Below are positions 32,826 to 44,298 of a stretch of 64,000 bases of DNA, piece by piece. Numbering within the stretch: the first letter of the stretch is position 1; each line of letters starts with the position of its first letter. The DNA is taken from positions 25,259,725 through 25,323,724 of the forward strand of contig CM046341.1 in the NCBI GenBank assembly GCA_025403435.1, read 5' to 3'. The position numbers were made by a program, and so were the translations under genes. This stretch comes from Artocarpus heterophyllus (lineage: Eukaryota; Streptophyta; Magnoliopsida; Rosales; Moraceae). Under the pieces are notes generated by a model. That model was not told the origin of the DNA, made no database searches, and worked only from the letters and a program-made list of their open reading frames with translations.

Positions 32826-35027
32826 TGATGAGACTACAAAAGTGTATATTTTACAAGGCTTAAATAATTTATTTATGCTTTTATTTCTGATTAAATCCTC
32901 TAATTAATAACATTTTTGTGTTAATAAGTATTTTTGTGTCTTAGTGTGAAAATGTGTTTAAAAATGTGTTTTTAGTGTGTTTTTATGTTTAATAATATTT
33001 TTGGTAATTTTTAGAGTCGTTTCTTTGTGTTAAATAAGTGTTTAGTTTGTAAATAGTTAAAACTATAAAAATAATGTGCGGTTATTTTATTTTGAGTTTT
33101 AATGTGTTTGATAATGTGTTTTAAGTTTGTAAATATGTGCTACTATATTTTTAGTAATTTCTAAAAATATTTCCAAGTCATAAAAATCATATATGTGCTA
33201 AACCAAAAAAGACTGAAAATTTTATAAGTTTTTATCTATTTTTAATTAATTTTGTGTGTTTTAATGTAAAATAAATATTTTCATTATTTTTGTAAATATT
33301 ATTTTTTGTAAAATAATTAATTTTAGTGTGTTTTTGAATTTTAGATTTGGAATCTGGAGAAAAAACGGAGCAAAACAGCATCAAAATGGACAAAATCAGA
33401 CATCAAATGCATCAAAAACAATAAAAAAATCAAATTCATCTAATGGGGACACGTGGTGAGTTTCTAACCGTCGGATCCACTGCCAAATCAATCTCACCCG
33501 TCCGTATATATTGTGTCATCAGCTGCGTTAGCATGTGTCATTAGTGCGGTTCAGTGGCTAACTGCAATTGAAGGGTGCATAACACGCGCCGACAAAGTCC
33601 ACGCGTGTCAGAGGGAATCTCAGACCGCGTTGAATTTTGTGCGGTCATTCACACTGAAGCCGTCTTTGTAGAAGTTGGATTTGTTGACTTTGACCAATCT
33701 GATGGTCAAATTTTGTGGGTCACGTGGCCCATTGGGCTCATTTTATTCAGCGAATTTTGGCCTTTGGATCACAAAATGAACGAACTAGATTGCATTGTTT
33801 CAGTGCTGCCATTCACCGCGAAGCAGAGAATCACTAACAAATTCTCGCATTCTGAGGACAGGCCCAGCGCGAAGACATAGAGGAGAAAAAGGATCAATAT
33901 GATTCGAATTTGTCAACGTTTCAACAGTTAAATAATAATAATAATAATAATTAAAAAGACAAATAGTGATGTTAAGCACCTATAAATACTGAGGCATTTG
34001 CCTCAGTTTAGGCACTCCTCAATGGGCCTTTGGCCCTCTTTCCTCTTCTTTTTCTTCCTACTGAGTTAGACTCAACAGTATCTCCTTAGGTAATAAAATA
34101 ATGCTTAAATTAGTATAAATAGTCTGGTGAGGCAGAGAGACGATCTTGTATGCATAGTATTTTGGTATAAATTTTATCTCTCTATCTGTTTCGTAATGCT
34201 TATATTTTGTGAAATAAATTATATCTTTATGTTTTTAATAATTATTATTAATATTGTTATGCTGTCCAATTCTTGCATAAATTCAGTCATGCTTTCTTTA
34301 TGTAATTTAATTGTGTTGCATAATTAATCTTGATAATATTAAATTCATGCCCGTTTATTAAGTTGAGTTTCTGCTGCATTAAAGACATACACTGGCACAA
34401 TAAATGCTTTGTAATTCTTGATTTATTGTAGATAGAGGATGTCATAATGTATTCTTAAACCAATTAATAAGTCAAGGTGCTGTCAAAATTAACGCAATAA
34501 TTTATTCCGTAAAAATATATTAATTTTGATTTGTTATTATCTTTTCTATCTTAAAATTATGTTAATTATAATTGAGTGACAGCAATTATAATTCTCATAA
34601 TTAGTGCACTAAATCATTAGTGAGAGATGATTTTTTTGCTAGTTTTTATAGGAAAACCCTTACTGCATTATGGCTTGCTATATTGTCACTCTCGGTTGAC
34701 CTATATAATTAGTAAAAAGTGCTTGCAATTAATAAGAAAATATATAATAAATCAAATGCTTTAGATAATTATTAATTAGAGTTAAAATTCCATATCAATT
34801 GCAAAACATACAAGGGATTCTCAAAGCTTCACCATTTTAATTTTATGCTTTAAATTTTGAATTAAATAAAATAAAAACCACAAAAATATTTCTTTCATTT
34901 TAAACTTTGATTTGAAAAAGTGCTTGCCTTTTTGAACGTTTATTTTTATCAATTTGCTGAGGTATAAATCTTCATCTCCCTATGGATACGACAATCTTTC
35001 TATACTACAAACATCCGCCATTTAAAG
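32826..35027 (+). repeat. 3' LTR of the LARD-like element, 3' end truncated
   Basis: Matches the 5' LTR from TGATGAGAC to TTTAAAG, then diverges into the flanking LTR fragment; about 34 bp of the end are missing. Confidence 0.85.
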
Positions 35028-35471
35028 GCTGGCTGCTTATGATTTGTGGGCCAGAGACAGAATTTCAAGCCCACTATCAACGTTATGTGAACCTACAGGG
35101 TCGCACACTTAGAACAGACCAAAAATAAATTTTGGGTTTACTGTGTCTAGGTTTAATGAACCTAACAATGTCCAGATTTTATATACTAGATACGTCTAGG
35201 TTCATTGAATATGACATTATCTAGATTCTCTGAATCATATTTGAATTGCAGTTTACCCTAGTTAAAATCTGACTCTATCTATAAGTCAATATATATATAT
35301 ATATCTATTTTAGGGTTTCTGGCCGAATAGATAAGAAAGGGCGTTCTCTTATTCTAAAAGGTGAAAAACATTAAAACCCTAAAAATTAGAGAGAGTCATT
35401 TAACGCAAGGAGAGGGTGCTAGCACACCCAAGGTGATAGAAAGCTTTGTCCCTTTTCTCGTCTATCAGATC

Positions 35472-35757
35472 CAATGCATCCTACATCATTTCATCATTTT
35501 TTGCTTCGTTTAGGAGTGAGTAATTGACTTGAAGTCTCAAGTGACTACCTCTGCAGGTATGACAGCTTCTGTTCCATTCACAAGCAAAAAAGGGGATTCG
35601 CCAGTCACCCTTTTTGGAGTCATTCGATAGGCCCAAAGCACCATCGGGAGCTCCTCGACCCAATGTCCTTTCCTAGCCTCAAGTTTCTTCTTTAGGCTTT
35701 TTAAGATCGTTTTATTCATTGCTTCTGCCTACCCGTTTCCTTGTGGGTACCTAGGTG
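35472..35757 (-). pseudogene. Tat integrase, C-terminal part after the solo LTR
   Basis: Minus-strand continuation of the integrase beyond the copia solo [23 protein letters not shown] then [19 protein letters not shown], a conserved region after the catalytic core in gypsy integrases, followed in another frame by LLNEAKNDEMM. A frame-consistent ALDLIDEKRDKA runs on to about 35440. The remaining C-terminal integrase (chromatin-contact part) is absent. Confidence 0.75.
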
Positions 35758-35762
35758 TTGAG

Positions 35763-37762
35763 TGTTAGACATGTATGCCCTAAGGAGTAAAAATATAATA
35801 AGTTTTTGGAGACATTTTTATCAATAAAGAATTTATTTATTACTAATATACCAAATCTTGTCTTCTTTACGTTCATATTTGTTGAATGTATGTAAAGCAA
35901 ACAAAAGTCTAAGACTATCGGTCTAAACCTTTAAGAATTGGGTATATGATGGATAGATTATGCGGAAGACACGATTCTTAAGGTGATGGTCTAAATCATA
36001 AGATCCACAATCGAGGAAATAAAGTTGGGCGCTTTATTCATGCAAAGATTGTTATGTTGTCTATATCCCTTTTGGGAGATGGTTTGTCTTGATCATCGGA
36101 GGTGGACTCCATGAATAGAAACATTGGCGCGTTGTCACAAGTGATGATGTGTTGGATCGGGACATAAAGTGAATTGATTTGGATTAATAATTCTATCTCG
36201 ACAAATCGATTCACTTTAGGCAATCATTTGTATTGTATCTCAATCCTGAGATGAATAGTGGGCCCGTTGTCTTGACTTGTGTCTTTTGATGTACCAAAGG
36301 GTGACACCCACATCTTAATAGTGGTATGTATGCCGGTATGTTGGAGGCATGACTTTTGATAGCGTAGACCTGTTATTCATAGATATAGAATCCATAGCTC
36401 CTATTTAGGAGCAGTGATATCCTCTTATATGCGTTATCCTATAATTGAAAAACTGGAGCACTCAACCATTTAGATACATAGGTGTAACCGAATGGTATAC
36501 TGCCTTTGGATAGTAAGTTTTTCGATGGTGAGATGATGGAACATAAGTTAAAAATAATCAGGAAGGTAAGACAAAACTTGTCCTTAAGCCGATTATGGAT
36601 AATCTTATGGGGATACGATACACTATGATATGTCATGGATAATCTTGAGAGTGCAGCTCCAAGCTTTTAGTGGAGTATCATTGGAGTTGATAATTATGAA
36701 AGGTATATCTGGGATATTGTGTTTCGTAATTATCAGGAGCTTAAACTATATAGATCCATTTGGTCCCCTTTGCTAGCTCACAAAATCCTGTAACGATACG
36801 ACATGCTTTTCAATAATTGGTGACTTATGTCAGATTTATTAGATTGGTTGAAATTTGGAAGAATCAAATAATTCATGTCTGTTTATCGGTTGAATTAATT
36901 TTGTGACAAAATTAATTCAGGATAACTTGTTGAATTATTGGGATCGGATAATTCTTGTCTGTTTATCAGTTGATTTAATTTTGAATAAATTAAATCAAGA
37001 TAAACTTGTAGAATTATTAGGAATTCATTTATTTTCCTAGAGATTATCTAGATAAAGTTGTTTTGATTAGATAACTTCTCTATTGGGTTATTCGAATTAA
37101 AACTGAGACTTTATCCTATAGAATCTCGGGTGGAAAATAAAAGATTCGCTGAGATTTTTTTAGTGGTAGTTCGGCATGCCGATCCTTAAGTTAGGCCTGC
37201 CAATGGGGCAAGTTCGGTCTGCCGATTAGGTAGATCGGCTTGACGATGCGCGATAAAAAGATCATGTGTTTTTACATATATTTTATCAGATATTGTTCCA
37301 AATTTGATTCTGATTCAAATTTTTGAGACCTTATTAGATAAGGACTGACCCTAGACCTAACCTCTATAAATAGGGAGTAAGTCTCATAAGTTAATTAGAT
37401 CAATTGAGAGATTAAAAGTGAGACTCTGTTGGTGAGAATCTGAAACTCCCTAAGAGCTCTTGTTCATAAATCACGAACACTAGCTTTGGGTTCTCTCAAT
37501 TGGTTGGAAGGAGAGTCCATTGGAGGAAGAGCTATACATGTGAGTCCACACTCACTCTGATCATGGATAGAGAATAGCAAAGAAGGCCAATTGGTTGAGG
37601 CTTTCTAGAACGTTACTTCTCTTCACAGATTGCAGAAGTTCATCGGTATTCAAAGGTTAGTAAGATCTGGTTAATTTATGCATATAGCATGTCAAACTTG
37701 TGTTTTGGAAAATACTCTGATATAAAATTTTTAAAATTCCACTGCATACTATTTTTCCAACA
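35763..37762 (+). mobile_element. Solo LTR of the copia A family inside Tat integrase
   Basis: 2000 bp, TGTTAGACATG to TTTCCAACA, with TTGAG duplicated at 35758-35762 and 37763-37767. No internal region, so it arose by LTR-LTR recombination after insertion. It has its own motif array (37167-37252, four degenerate units) and TATAAATA at 37375-37382. It is more diverged from the others than they are from each other. Confidence 0.95.
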
Positions 37763-37767
37763 TTGAG

Positions 37768-38481
37768 AAGCTCAAAATAATGTCCCAATCATGACAAAAT
37801 TTCTTAACGGATGAGGAAATGAATTGGGAGCCATTATTGGTGATGATCTCTCTTGGAACTCCAAACCAACAGATTATATTTCTCCAAATAAACCTTTCGA
37901 CATCTTGCTCTTTAACGTCCGTAAATGCTTTGGCTTTGACCCATTTGGAGAAATAATCTGTAAGGATGAGCAAATACTTGACTTGTCCTGGAGCTATAGG
38001 AAACAGTCCAACCACATCCATTGAATACTTTATGAACGGGTAGGGCAAACTAATCGAGGAGAGTTCTTTAGTTGGTTGGTGAATAGTAGGAGCGAGCCTT
38101 TGGCAACTGTCACATTTGCGAGCAAAGTTCTCGTAGTCGCTCTGTATTGTTGGCCTGTAGAACCCTTGCCTTTTAACTTTGTCTTTTAACTTTGTTGCAC
38201 AATGACCTACCCCCTGAATGGTTGCCGCACAATCCTTCATGAACTTCTCAAATGACCTTCTTGATCTCATCTTCCCCAAGACAATGAAGATAAGGTCCTG
38301 TGAAAGAATGCCTATAAAGTTTCTCATCAATCAGGCAATACCTTGTAGCTTGAACTTTGATCTTTCTTGCTATCTGCTTATCTTCGGGTAGCCAACCATC
38401 ACGTATATACATCTCAATAGGCATCCTCCAATCGTCCCTCGAGTCGACATAATTCGTCTCCTCGACAGACTCATTGCTCAA
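37768..38481 (-). pseudogene. Tat integrase, N-terminal zinc domain and catalytic core
   Basis: Starts with the linker block DDWRMPIEMYIRDGWLPEDK, LIDEKLYRHSF, then after a frame change the HHCC zinc finger region (GHCATKL ... CDSCQRLAP). The core follows with SMDVVGLFPIAPGQVKYLL (first Asp) and GVPREIITNNGSQF, where the second catalytic Asp is replaced by Asn. The third catalytic residue (Glu) would lie past the solo LTR insertion at 37763. Loss of the Asp and the split make it inactive. Confidence 0.88.
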
Positions 38482-39350
38482 ACCATCAATTCGTTCTAGG
38501 GGATTATTCTTCTCTCATTGACTTCGATTGAAGATCCCAAATTGGCGAGTGCATCAGCTTTAGAGTTCTATGCTCGCGGGATATATTTCACTTCCAATTG
38601 GTCGAACTGGGCTTTGACCTTAGTGACCAGCCTCAAGTATGAAAGCATCTTTTCATCTCGAGCCTCGAAGTCTCCATTTATCTAGTTAATGACCGAAGTA
38701 GAGTCGCTTTCCAAATCAAGTTTGGTGGCCCCCAGTGCGACAACAAGCCTTATACTAGCAATCACAGCCTCGTATTCAATTTCATTGTTGGTGGCCTTAA
38801 ATCCTAGTCGAAAACTCTGCTTGATTTCTTCACCAGTTAGCGACTTTAATACCACTCTTACTCCTGATCCTTTCTCATTGCTTGATCTGTCGACTTGCAC
38901 AGTCCATGTCTCTGATCCGTATCCTTTAGGCATGTACGTCAATTCAGCGACAAAATCTGTAAGCACCTGAGCTTTTAGCACTGTCCGAGGTCTATACTCA
39001 ATGTCAAATTCTATCAACTTAATGGCCCATTTCATCATTCTACCAAAGATGTCTAGTTTGTGCAAAATAGCTCGCATCGTATAAGACGACAACACCATGA
39101 TAATGTGGCCTTGAAAGTACAGACGGAGCTTTTGAGCTAACATGACGAGTGTGAGGGTGAGCTTTTCAACGATAGAGTACCTTGTTTCAGCATCCCGCAT
39201 GCTGTGGCTTACGAAGAAAATTGGCTTTTAGATTGCGTCTTCTTTTTGAACAAGGGCTAAACTTACTTCTGTTTCCAAAACTGCCAAGTAGAGGTATAGT
39301 GGCTCTCCATCTTTTGGCTTCGATAGGATCGACAAAGTAGACAAATATCT
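38482..39350 (-). pseudogene. Tat RNase H region: RT-linked RNase H and a second RNase H
   Basis: The open frame 38682-39200 covers the end of the RT-linked RNase H (MRDAETRYSIVEKLTLTLVM, FDIEYRPRTVLKAQVLTDFV) and then a second RNase H domain: WTVQVDRSSNEKGSGVRVVL and GFKATNNEIEYEAVIASIRL. The second domain is the extra 'archaeal-type' RNase H of Tat elements. The first catalytic Asp is present (QVDRSS, family usually VDGAS). Below 38682 the frame breaks but VKYIPRA and NSKADALANLG-like words continue to about 38510. Confidence 0.85.
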
Positions 39351-40550
39351 CTTTAAGTCCCGGAACGCTGCCTCACATTATTCGTTCCATTCGAACTTCG
39401 TATTCTTCTTGAGCAACTTGAAAAAAGGAATACATCTATCCACGGATCGGGCAATGAATCGATTGAGCACCGTGAGTTGACCAGTAAGTTTCTGTACTGG
39501 TCTGGGTTGGCTTCGATCCCTTGCTTCGTAACGAGGTATCCCAAGAACATACCGCTCGTCACTCCAAAAATGCACTTATTTGGATTCAGCTTCTTGCCAT
39601 ATTTTAAGAGAACGCCAAAGCATTCTTGTAGATGTTGGACATGGAGATGAGCCTACAAAGACTTAACCAACATGTCATCAATGTATACCTCCATATTCTT
39701 ACCAATTTGCTGTTCGAACATCATGTTGACCAGCCTCTGGTAGGTGGCTCTAGCGTTCTTTAGGTCGAATAGCATGACCTTGAAGCTAAAGATCCCCTAT
39801 TCTCTAATGAAAGTAGCCTTCTCCTGGTCATTCAGGTGCAAAAGGATTTGATTATAGCTAGAGAATGCATCGAGAAAACTTAAGATTTCATGGTAGGCTG
39901 TAGAGTCGACAAGTCAATCGATATGTGGCAACGGGTAACTTTCTTTTGGGCAGGCTTTGTTTAAATCGGTGAAATCAATGCACATCTGCCACTTCCAATT
40001 CTTCTTCTACATAATCACCACGTTGGCAAGCCAATCTGGGTACTGTATAGGACGAATAAACCTGGCCTCGAGTAGTTTCCTCACTTCGCCCTTCATGACG
40101 TTGTTACATTCAATTCCAAGCTTTCTCCTCTTCTACCCAACGGGTTTGTGGTCTGGATCGACATTAAGTTGATGCTAGATTATGTTAGGATCAATTCTTG
40201 GCATATCTGCATAGGACCAAGCGAAACAATCATTGTTAGCTTTAAGAAAATCAATAATTTTGTATTTTATTTCAAAGTCAAGTTGTGACCCAATCTTCAC
40301 TGTACGTCCTTCATCTCTTGGATCGATTTGCACATCATTAAGTTGCTCTAAAACTGATTTGACGCAGTCTTAACTATTCAATCTGTCTTGCTGACTTTTT
40401 TTGTAATTGCTATAAAGCCTTCTTTTGCTTCATAGCCATTATATAACAGCTCCTCGCTGTCTCCTGACTTCCTCGAATCTCCCTAATGCCTCGCTTTGTT
40501 GGAAACCTGATAGTCTGGTGGTATGTTGAGGGGACTGTCTTCATGGCATG
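39351..40550 (-). pseudogene. Tat reverse transcriptase, broken
   Basis: The minus-strand RT blocks are WQMCIDFTDLNKACPKESYP (39920-40010, contains the first catalytic Asp), FDLKNARATYQRLVNMMFEQ then MEVYIDDMLVKS with the YIDDM catalytic box (39671-39685), and GMFLGYLVTKQGIEANPDQ (about 39500-39562). Stops and frameshifts occur throughout, for example TGA where HIDRLVD-like sequence expects Arg. Confidence 0.88.
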
Positions 40551-40553
40551 TAT

Positions 40554-40955
40554 CTAAGGCCGCCCAAAAATGATATTATACCCCGAATGGTAATCCATGA
40601 CTAGGAAGCTGGTCAACTTGTTTTCCCCCGCTGCATATACTGAAAGTTTGATTCTCCCAATGGCTGTTGTTGCTTCGAAACCTACCAATGACGTGGGGGA
40701 TTTCTCGATCTTGTCTTTGCTGATTTCTATCTCCTTCATCATCAAGAGGAACAAAATGTTAGTGGAACTTCCATTGTCAACTAATATTCTACCAATATCA
40801 TAATTCGCAATGTTCAATATGATAACAAGAGCGTCGTCATGTGGAGTATCAAGCCCGAGTTCCTTGTTACTGCGAAATGAAATAACATGCTCGCTGTATT
40901 CATCAACCAATGAACTGATAGTCGCTTGATTCGCTCTTCTCTGGTGCACCTTCAT
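40554..40955 (-). pseudogene. Tat aspartic protease region
   Basis: Open frame of 133 codons. ISFRSNKELGLDTPHDDALVI precedes GRILVDNGSSTNILFL, the plant gypsy variant (DNGSS) of the aspartic protease active site; YHSGYNIIFGRP at the end is the conserved 'YN-I-GRP' block. It lies between gag and RT as expected. Confidence 0.88.
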
Positions 40956-41099
40956 TTGGTTGATAGAATCGCCACTAAAAATAGAGCCTCCACAAATGGC
41001 TCCAATTATCTTTCTGATTGGTGGTGGTGATGGCGCCTTCTCTTGGGTTTGATGGTCTTTTTGTCCTCCTCGCTCTTTGTCGAGCCCATATATTTTCCT

Positions 41100-42727
41100 T
41101 CCCTATTCAAAGAGGTACTCCCTTAAATGCCCTTTCTTGAGCAGCTTTACGATCTTGGATGGCAAGGCTTTGTAATCAACCATCAAGTGTCCTGTATCTC
41201 GATGAAATTCACAATACTTTGACTGGTCGCGTGAATGGCTTGGGGCCATTTTATTTGGCCACCTGATGTAATCTTTCCCTTTAAGCTGAGTGACCAGTTC
41301 AGATGGTGATATGCTGAGGGCGTACTTTAAAGACAACAGTGGTCTGGCTACAGATCGTGACTTGTCTTCCTTCCTCCTCCACTACCTCTTTGGTGGTGTC
41401 CATGTCCATCCTCTTTAATCTGACTGCTGCCTTTGCTTCTGACTCCACCTATTCTGGTCTCTTGTTCTCGCGAGCTCTCGGTCACATCTTTTGTTTTCCT
41501 CTTCCAAGTCGATCCATCCTTTAGCTCTGTTCAGGGCTTCTTGGATGCTCTGTGGGTAGTCGAAGCATATATTGTTCTTGAAGGGGGACTTGTGCAGGAG
41601 TCCTTTCTTCAATGCCTCTCTAGTAGTTCCATCCTCCAAGTCAGAAATCTCCAAGAGTACTTTGCTAAATCTTTTGATATAAGCCCGCAGCGACTCGCTT
41701 GGGCTCTGAACGACCAACCACAAATCTTTGGTCGTCTTTTTGGTTTTGATGTGTACAGAGTATGCTTTGACGAATGAATTCACTAAATCTTCAAAGTTGT
41801 CAATCGACCCTATAGGCAGGTTACTGAACCATCGAAGCGTTGGACCTTTGAGTGATTATGCGAACAGCTTGCACATCATCTCATCAAGAATCGAGTCGAG
41901 GATATTTGTAGCACTGACCATGTTTTTATACTGCAATAAGTGGTCCTTTGGATCGAAAGTTCCATCGAATCGGGTGAACGCAAGGTTTTCGTACTTCGGT
42001 GGCACGATTGAAGTGATCCTCTTCGTGAGCAGGGTATTTCGAATGTTCTTCAAGATGTCATCCAAGGCTGGGGTCTTGCTCGTCGCTTTCAAAACTTTCT
42101 AATCGATCTTCTCTTCTACGAGCTTAATGTTCTGCTCGAGCATCTCTTTCATCATCTACTAGATTGATTCCAGAGTTAGAGTCAGAGTTAGGACTTCTTC
42201 TAATCGAGCGGTGGGTTCTGTACTTTTGTTTCAATCGATCGCATCGTCACATCGATTGGATTCTACCTGTGCATTCGTTGTCGTTGTAGTTGTCACAGCG
42301 GGAGTTGCTATGGTTGTAGAAGCTGGTATTGTTGTTGTTGCTAAAGTCGAGGGAGCATACAACGGCTGCATCCTCCCAATTGGGCTATAGAAGGACTATT
42401 GTCTTCCTAGCTGTGGCGTTCAAAATTGCCACTATGCCGCTGACGATATTGGGAATGTCGAATACCCATGGTATGGGTAATAGTAGGATTATGAAGCCAT
42501 CTAAGAGTTCTGATAACTGATTTGGCTCCTCAAAGCCAAATTCTCACTATTGAGTTGCTCTAGTCTTTTGTCGTGCTCTTGAGAACAAGTTGTCTACTCT
42601 TGGAGCATTTTTTTCAGGGCCTCCACTTCTACAGTAAGGGCTTCCATTTGCTATTGGCCTGGGGAATTGATTCGGTCTCTTCGATTGCAGTTTCAAGAGT
42701 GTACTGGTTGTCGAGGTTGTCAGCCAT
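41100..42727 (-). pseudogene. Tat gag, broken
   Basis: The likely start is the ATG at 42725-42727 (MADNLDNQYTLETAIEETES), about 60 bp after the LTR. A coiled-coil-like segment (LTVEVEALKKMLQE) is followed by a stop. The capsid part is in 41856-42092 (FTRFDGTFDPKDHLLQYKNM) and 41415-41783 (SESLRAYIKRFSKVLLEISD, ending in a basic RQRD stretch). The nucleocapsid-like region at 41103-41336 has YCEFHRDTGHLMVDYKALPS, the single CX2HX4H-like motif of Tat gag. Interrupted by stops between segments. Confidence 0.85.
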
Positions 42728-42767
42728 TCGTATCCAAGTTAAAGATCCTAAAGTTGATGACCTAAAG

Positions 42768-42788
42768 GCCCCATAGTGGGTGCCAAAC
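42768..42788 (-). other. Primer-site region of Tat element
   Basis: On the minus strand GTTTGGCACCCACTATGGGG follows the LTR end (CTACA). It resembles the TTGGCGCCCACCGTGGGG form seen in plant Tat elements; the tRNA is not assigned. Confidence 0.6.
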
Positions 42789-43561
42789 TGTAGACGGTGG
42801 ATCTACAATCAAATGTGAGAATGCTAATTTGGGTTGTTAGACTTCTATTTATGGAACTTGGGCCCTCAAATTACCGTTAATTGGACCTATTAACTCAGTT
42901 AACGTGTAAGATCAAAGTGCAATAATTGAAATAAATAATGCTGTAAAGACTAGAATATCACACGCAGGGTTTATAGTGGTTCACTCTGTTAATAAAGAAC
43001 TACGTCCACTATTATGCACTATAAAAAAGATTCTGTGTACAAATTACAAGAGAGCAGAAAAGAGACGAGAAAGCAATTGGGTAGAGTTTCTGTATGTTCT
43101 TCTATATATCCCATACAATGAAACAACCATCCCTTTATATAGAGAATAAGGAAGAATCGTGGCTCCCAGCCGTCTGACGGAGTGGGACAATGCACTAAGT
43201 GCAACTGCAGCAGTGGGACACATGTCGATCTGTGATAGGTTGCAAGAATCATGTCTCCCCCATGTTTTAGTCCATGACCAAACGTGCTGTAACCATCAAT
43301 TCGTGCTGATAACCGTCAACTCATGGCCATCGATCCAATCGAGCGAATACTTGGAGACAAGTATGAATTACATTGAGCGGTCGATGTATCCCCAATGCTT
43401 CTTACCTCGCACCAAGAATCAAATTAATCAAACTAAACGAAGTGTCAATTCGATTAGACTCACTGGCATCGATTGTTTCTCTTCGATTTATTTGACTTGT
43501 TTTAATACTGGGTCGTCTAGGCCTACGGACAATTTGGGCCTAGCCAATTTGCAACCCAAAA
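42789..43561 (-). repeat. 5' LTR of Tat element
   Basis: 773 bp; plus-strand ends TGTAGACGG and CCCAAAA (last C changed to A). A minus-strand TATA-like box is near 43132-43142. Confidence 0.92.
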
Positions 43562-43566
43562 AATAA

Positions 43567-44168
43567 CATTTTAATAAGAAATTGATTTATATGTGGGTGG
43601 CTCTATTTTATTTTGGTATACCCTTGTTTTTAACCATAGATTCAAATCTAACTAAAATTCTTTACCATTGGATCATTCTCTATTGGTGGAGAATTTTAGT
43701 GTTCTCTACCATAAAAGAGAAGAAGAAAGTGTCTGTCATATTTGTTTAAGAAATGAAAAAAAAAAAGTCAGTTCACGCATCGGGCAAAAAAGAATTGAGG
43801 GAAAAAAAAATGATGAACATCCTAATCTGTTAATATCCAACTAAATTCTCATCATCAGTTCAAAATTAAAAAAAAAAAAACTAAAACTTCTCATTCTACG
43901 ATAAATAGCTAGTATTGTTATACTATAATTTCACATCATGCTATAGTATAATAGCTTCCAAATCTTTTTCTAATCCTGAACCTCAAAAAATAAATAAAAT
44001 ATAATTAATGAAAATCATGGCGGGTCATAAATTTTTGTTCCATATATTTGGTTAGTTTCGTATTTTTCACATCTCAATTTCTATCATTGCCACTCTAGTC
44101 TTCATACAAATTGGAAAAGAAAAAAGAAACACAACCAAGTGTCAAACAAATATAATCCCATTGATGTT
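43567..44168. other. Flanking DNA, AT-rich, no gene proven
   Basis: Contains GAGAATTTTAGTGTTCTC-type sequence at 43689-43706, possibly an old Mutator-like terminal repeat. The rest is A/T-rich and could be the 3' untranslated region of the minus-strand exon at 44169. Confidence 0.3.
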
Positions 44169-44298
44169 TTAATTCCCCTTGTCGTGCGATTTAACGGCGA
44201 CTGATGTGACCAACTTGCCCTTGACGTCCTCAGTAATCATCATGCGAAAGCAACGAGCCTCCTTGCAAATTGGAGGAGTGCTTCCCGCAATTACGTCT
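44169..44298 (-). CDS. Possible terminal exon of a host gene
   Basis: On the minus strand a splice acceptor (TTGAGTCAG) at 44299 opens a 130-base exon encoding about 42 residues, including STPPICKEARCFRMMITEDV and VTSVAVKSHDKGN, ending at TAA (44169-44171). GC content and codon texture are higher than in the surrounding DNA, and a stop lies in the same frame just before the acceptor. The upstream part of the gene would have been separated by insertion of copia D at 44711. I do not recognise the protein. It may be a real last exon, a pseudogene, or a captured fragment. Confidence 0.4.

Larger units (their letters stand above)
27362..35027 (+). mobile_element. Non-autonomous LTR retroelement with gag-like fragment (LARD-like)
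   Basis: Two long LTRs (27362-29594, and 32826-35027 with its last ~30 bp missing), a primer site TGGCGCCGTTGCCGAGGA at 29601 that matches the 3' end of plant tRNA-Asp, 3.2 kb of mostly non-coding interior, and a polypurine tract CTGGTTGGGGGTG just before 32826. The interior has a short gag-like segment and acidic ORFs but no protease, RT or integrase, so it would depend on proteins of another element, probably Athila/Tat type. LTRs are very similar; an internal 66-codon frame is identical in both. No clear target duplication, because the right end is truncated. Confidence 0.85.
26655..35440 (+). mobile_element. LTR fragment split by a later element (flanks 26655-27361 and 35028 to about 35440)
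   Basis: The left piece starts TGTTAGTAATGCGCCC, a typical LTR start. The right piece has a TA-rich promoter-like stretch (35286-35305, TATATATAT) and reads into AGGGTTTCTGG. Together they look like a solo LTR of about 1.1 kb. The right end is uncertain. GATC follows TATCA at 35468 and precedes the start at 26651, a possible 4-bp duplication. However, the gypsy integrase frame on the minus strand still looks recognisable (ALDLIDEKRDKA) down to about 35440, which favours an earlier end. Confidence 0.45.
24251..43561 (-). mobile_element. Ty3/gypsy retrotransposon, Tat lineage, defective, with nested insertions
   Basis: Two 773-bp LTRs (24251-25023 and 42789-43561) flanked by AATAA at 24246-24250 and 43562-43566. 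Read on the minus strand: 5' LTR at the right, primer site, gag, protease, RT, RNase H, a second RNase H, integrase, then an ORF on the opposite strand, a polypurine tract and the 3' LTR at the left. RT before integrase gives Ty3/gypsy. The second RNase H and an antisense ORF with a Transposase_28-like domain point to the Tat lineage (Grande/RIRE2-like). Insertions at 35763-37762 and 26655 to about 35440 enlarge it. LTRs differ by several per cent by eye. Confidence 0.92.
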
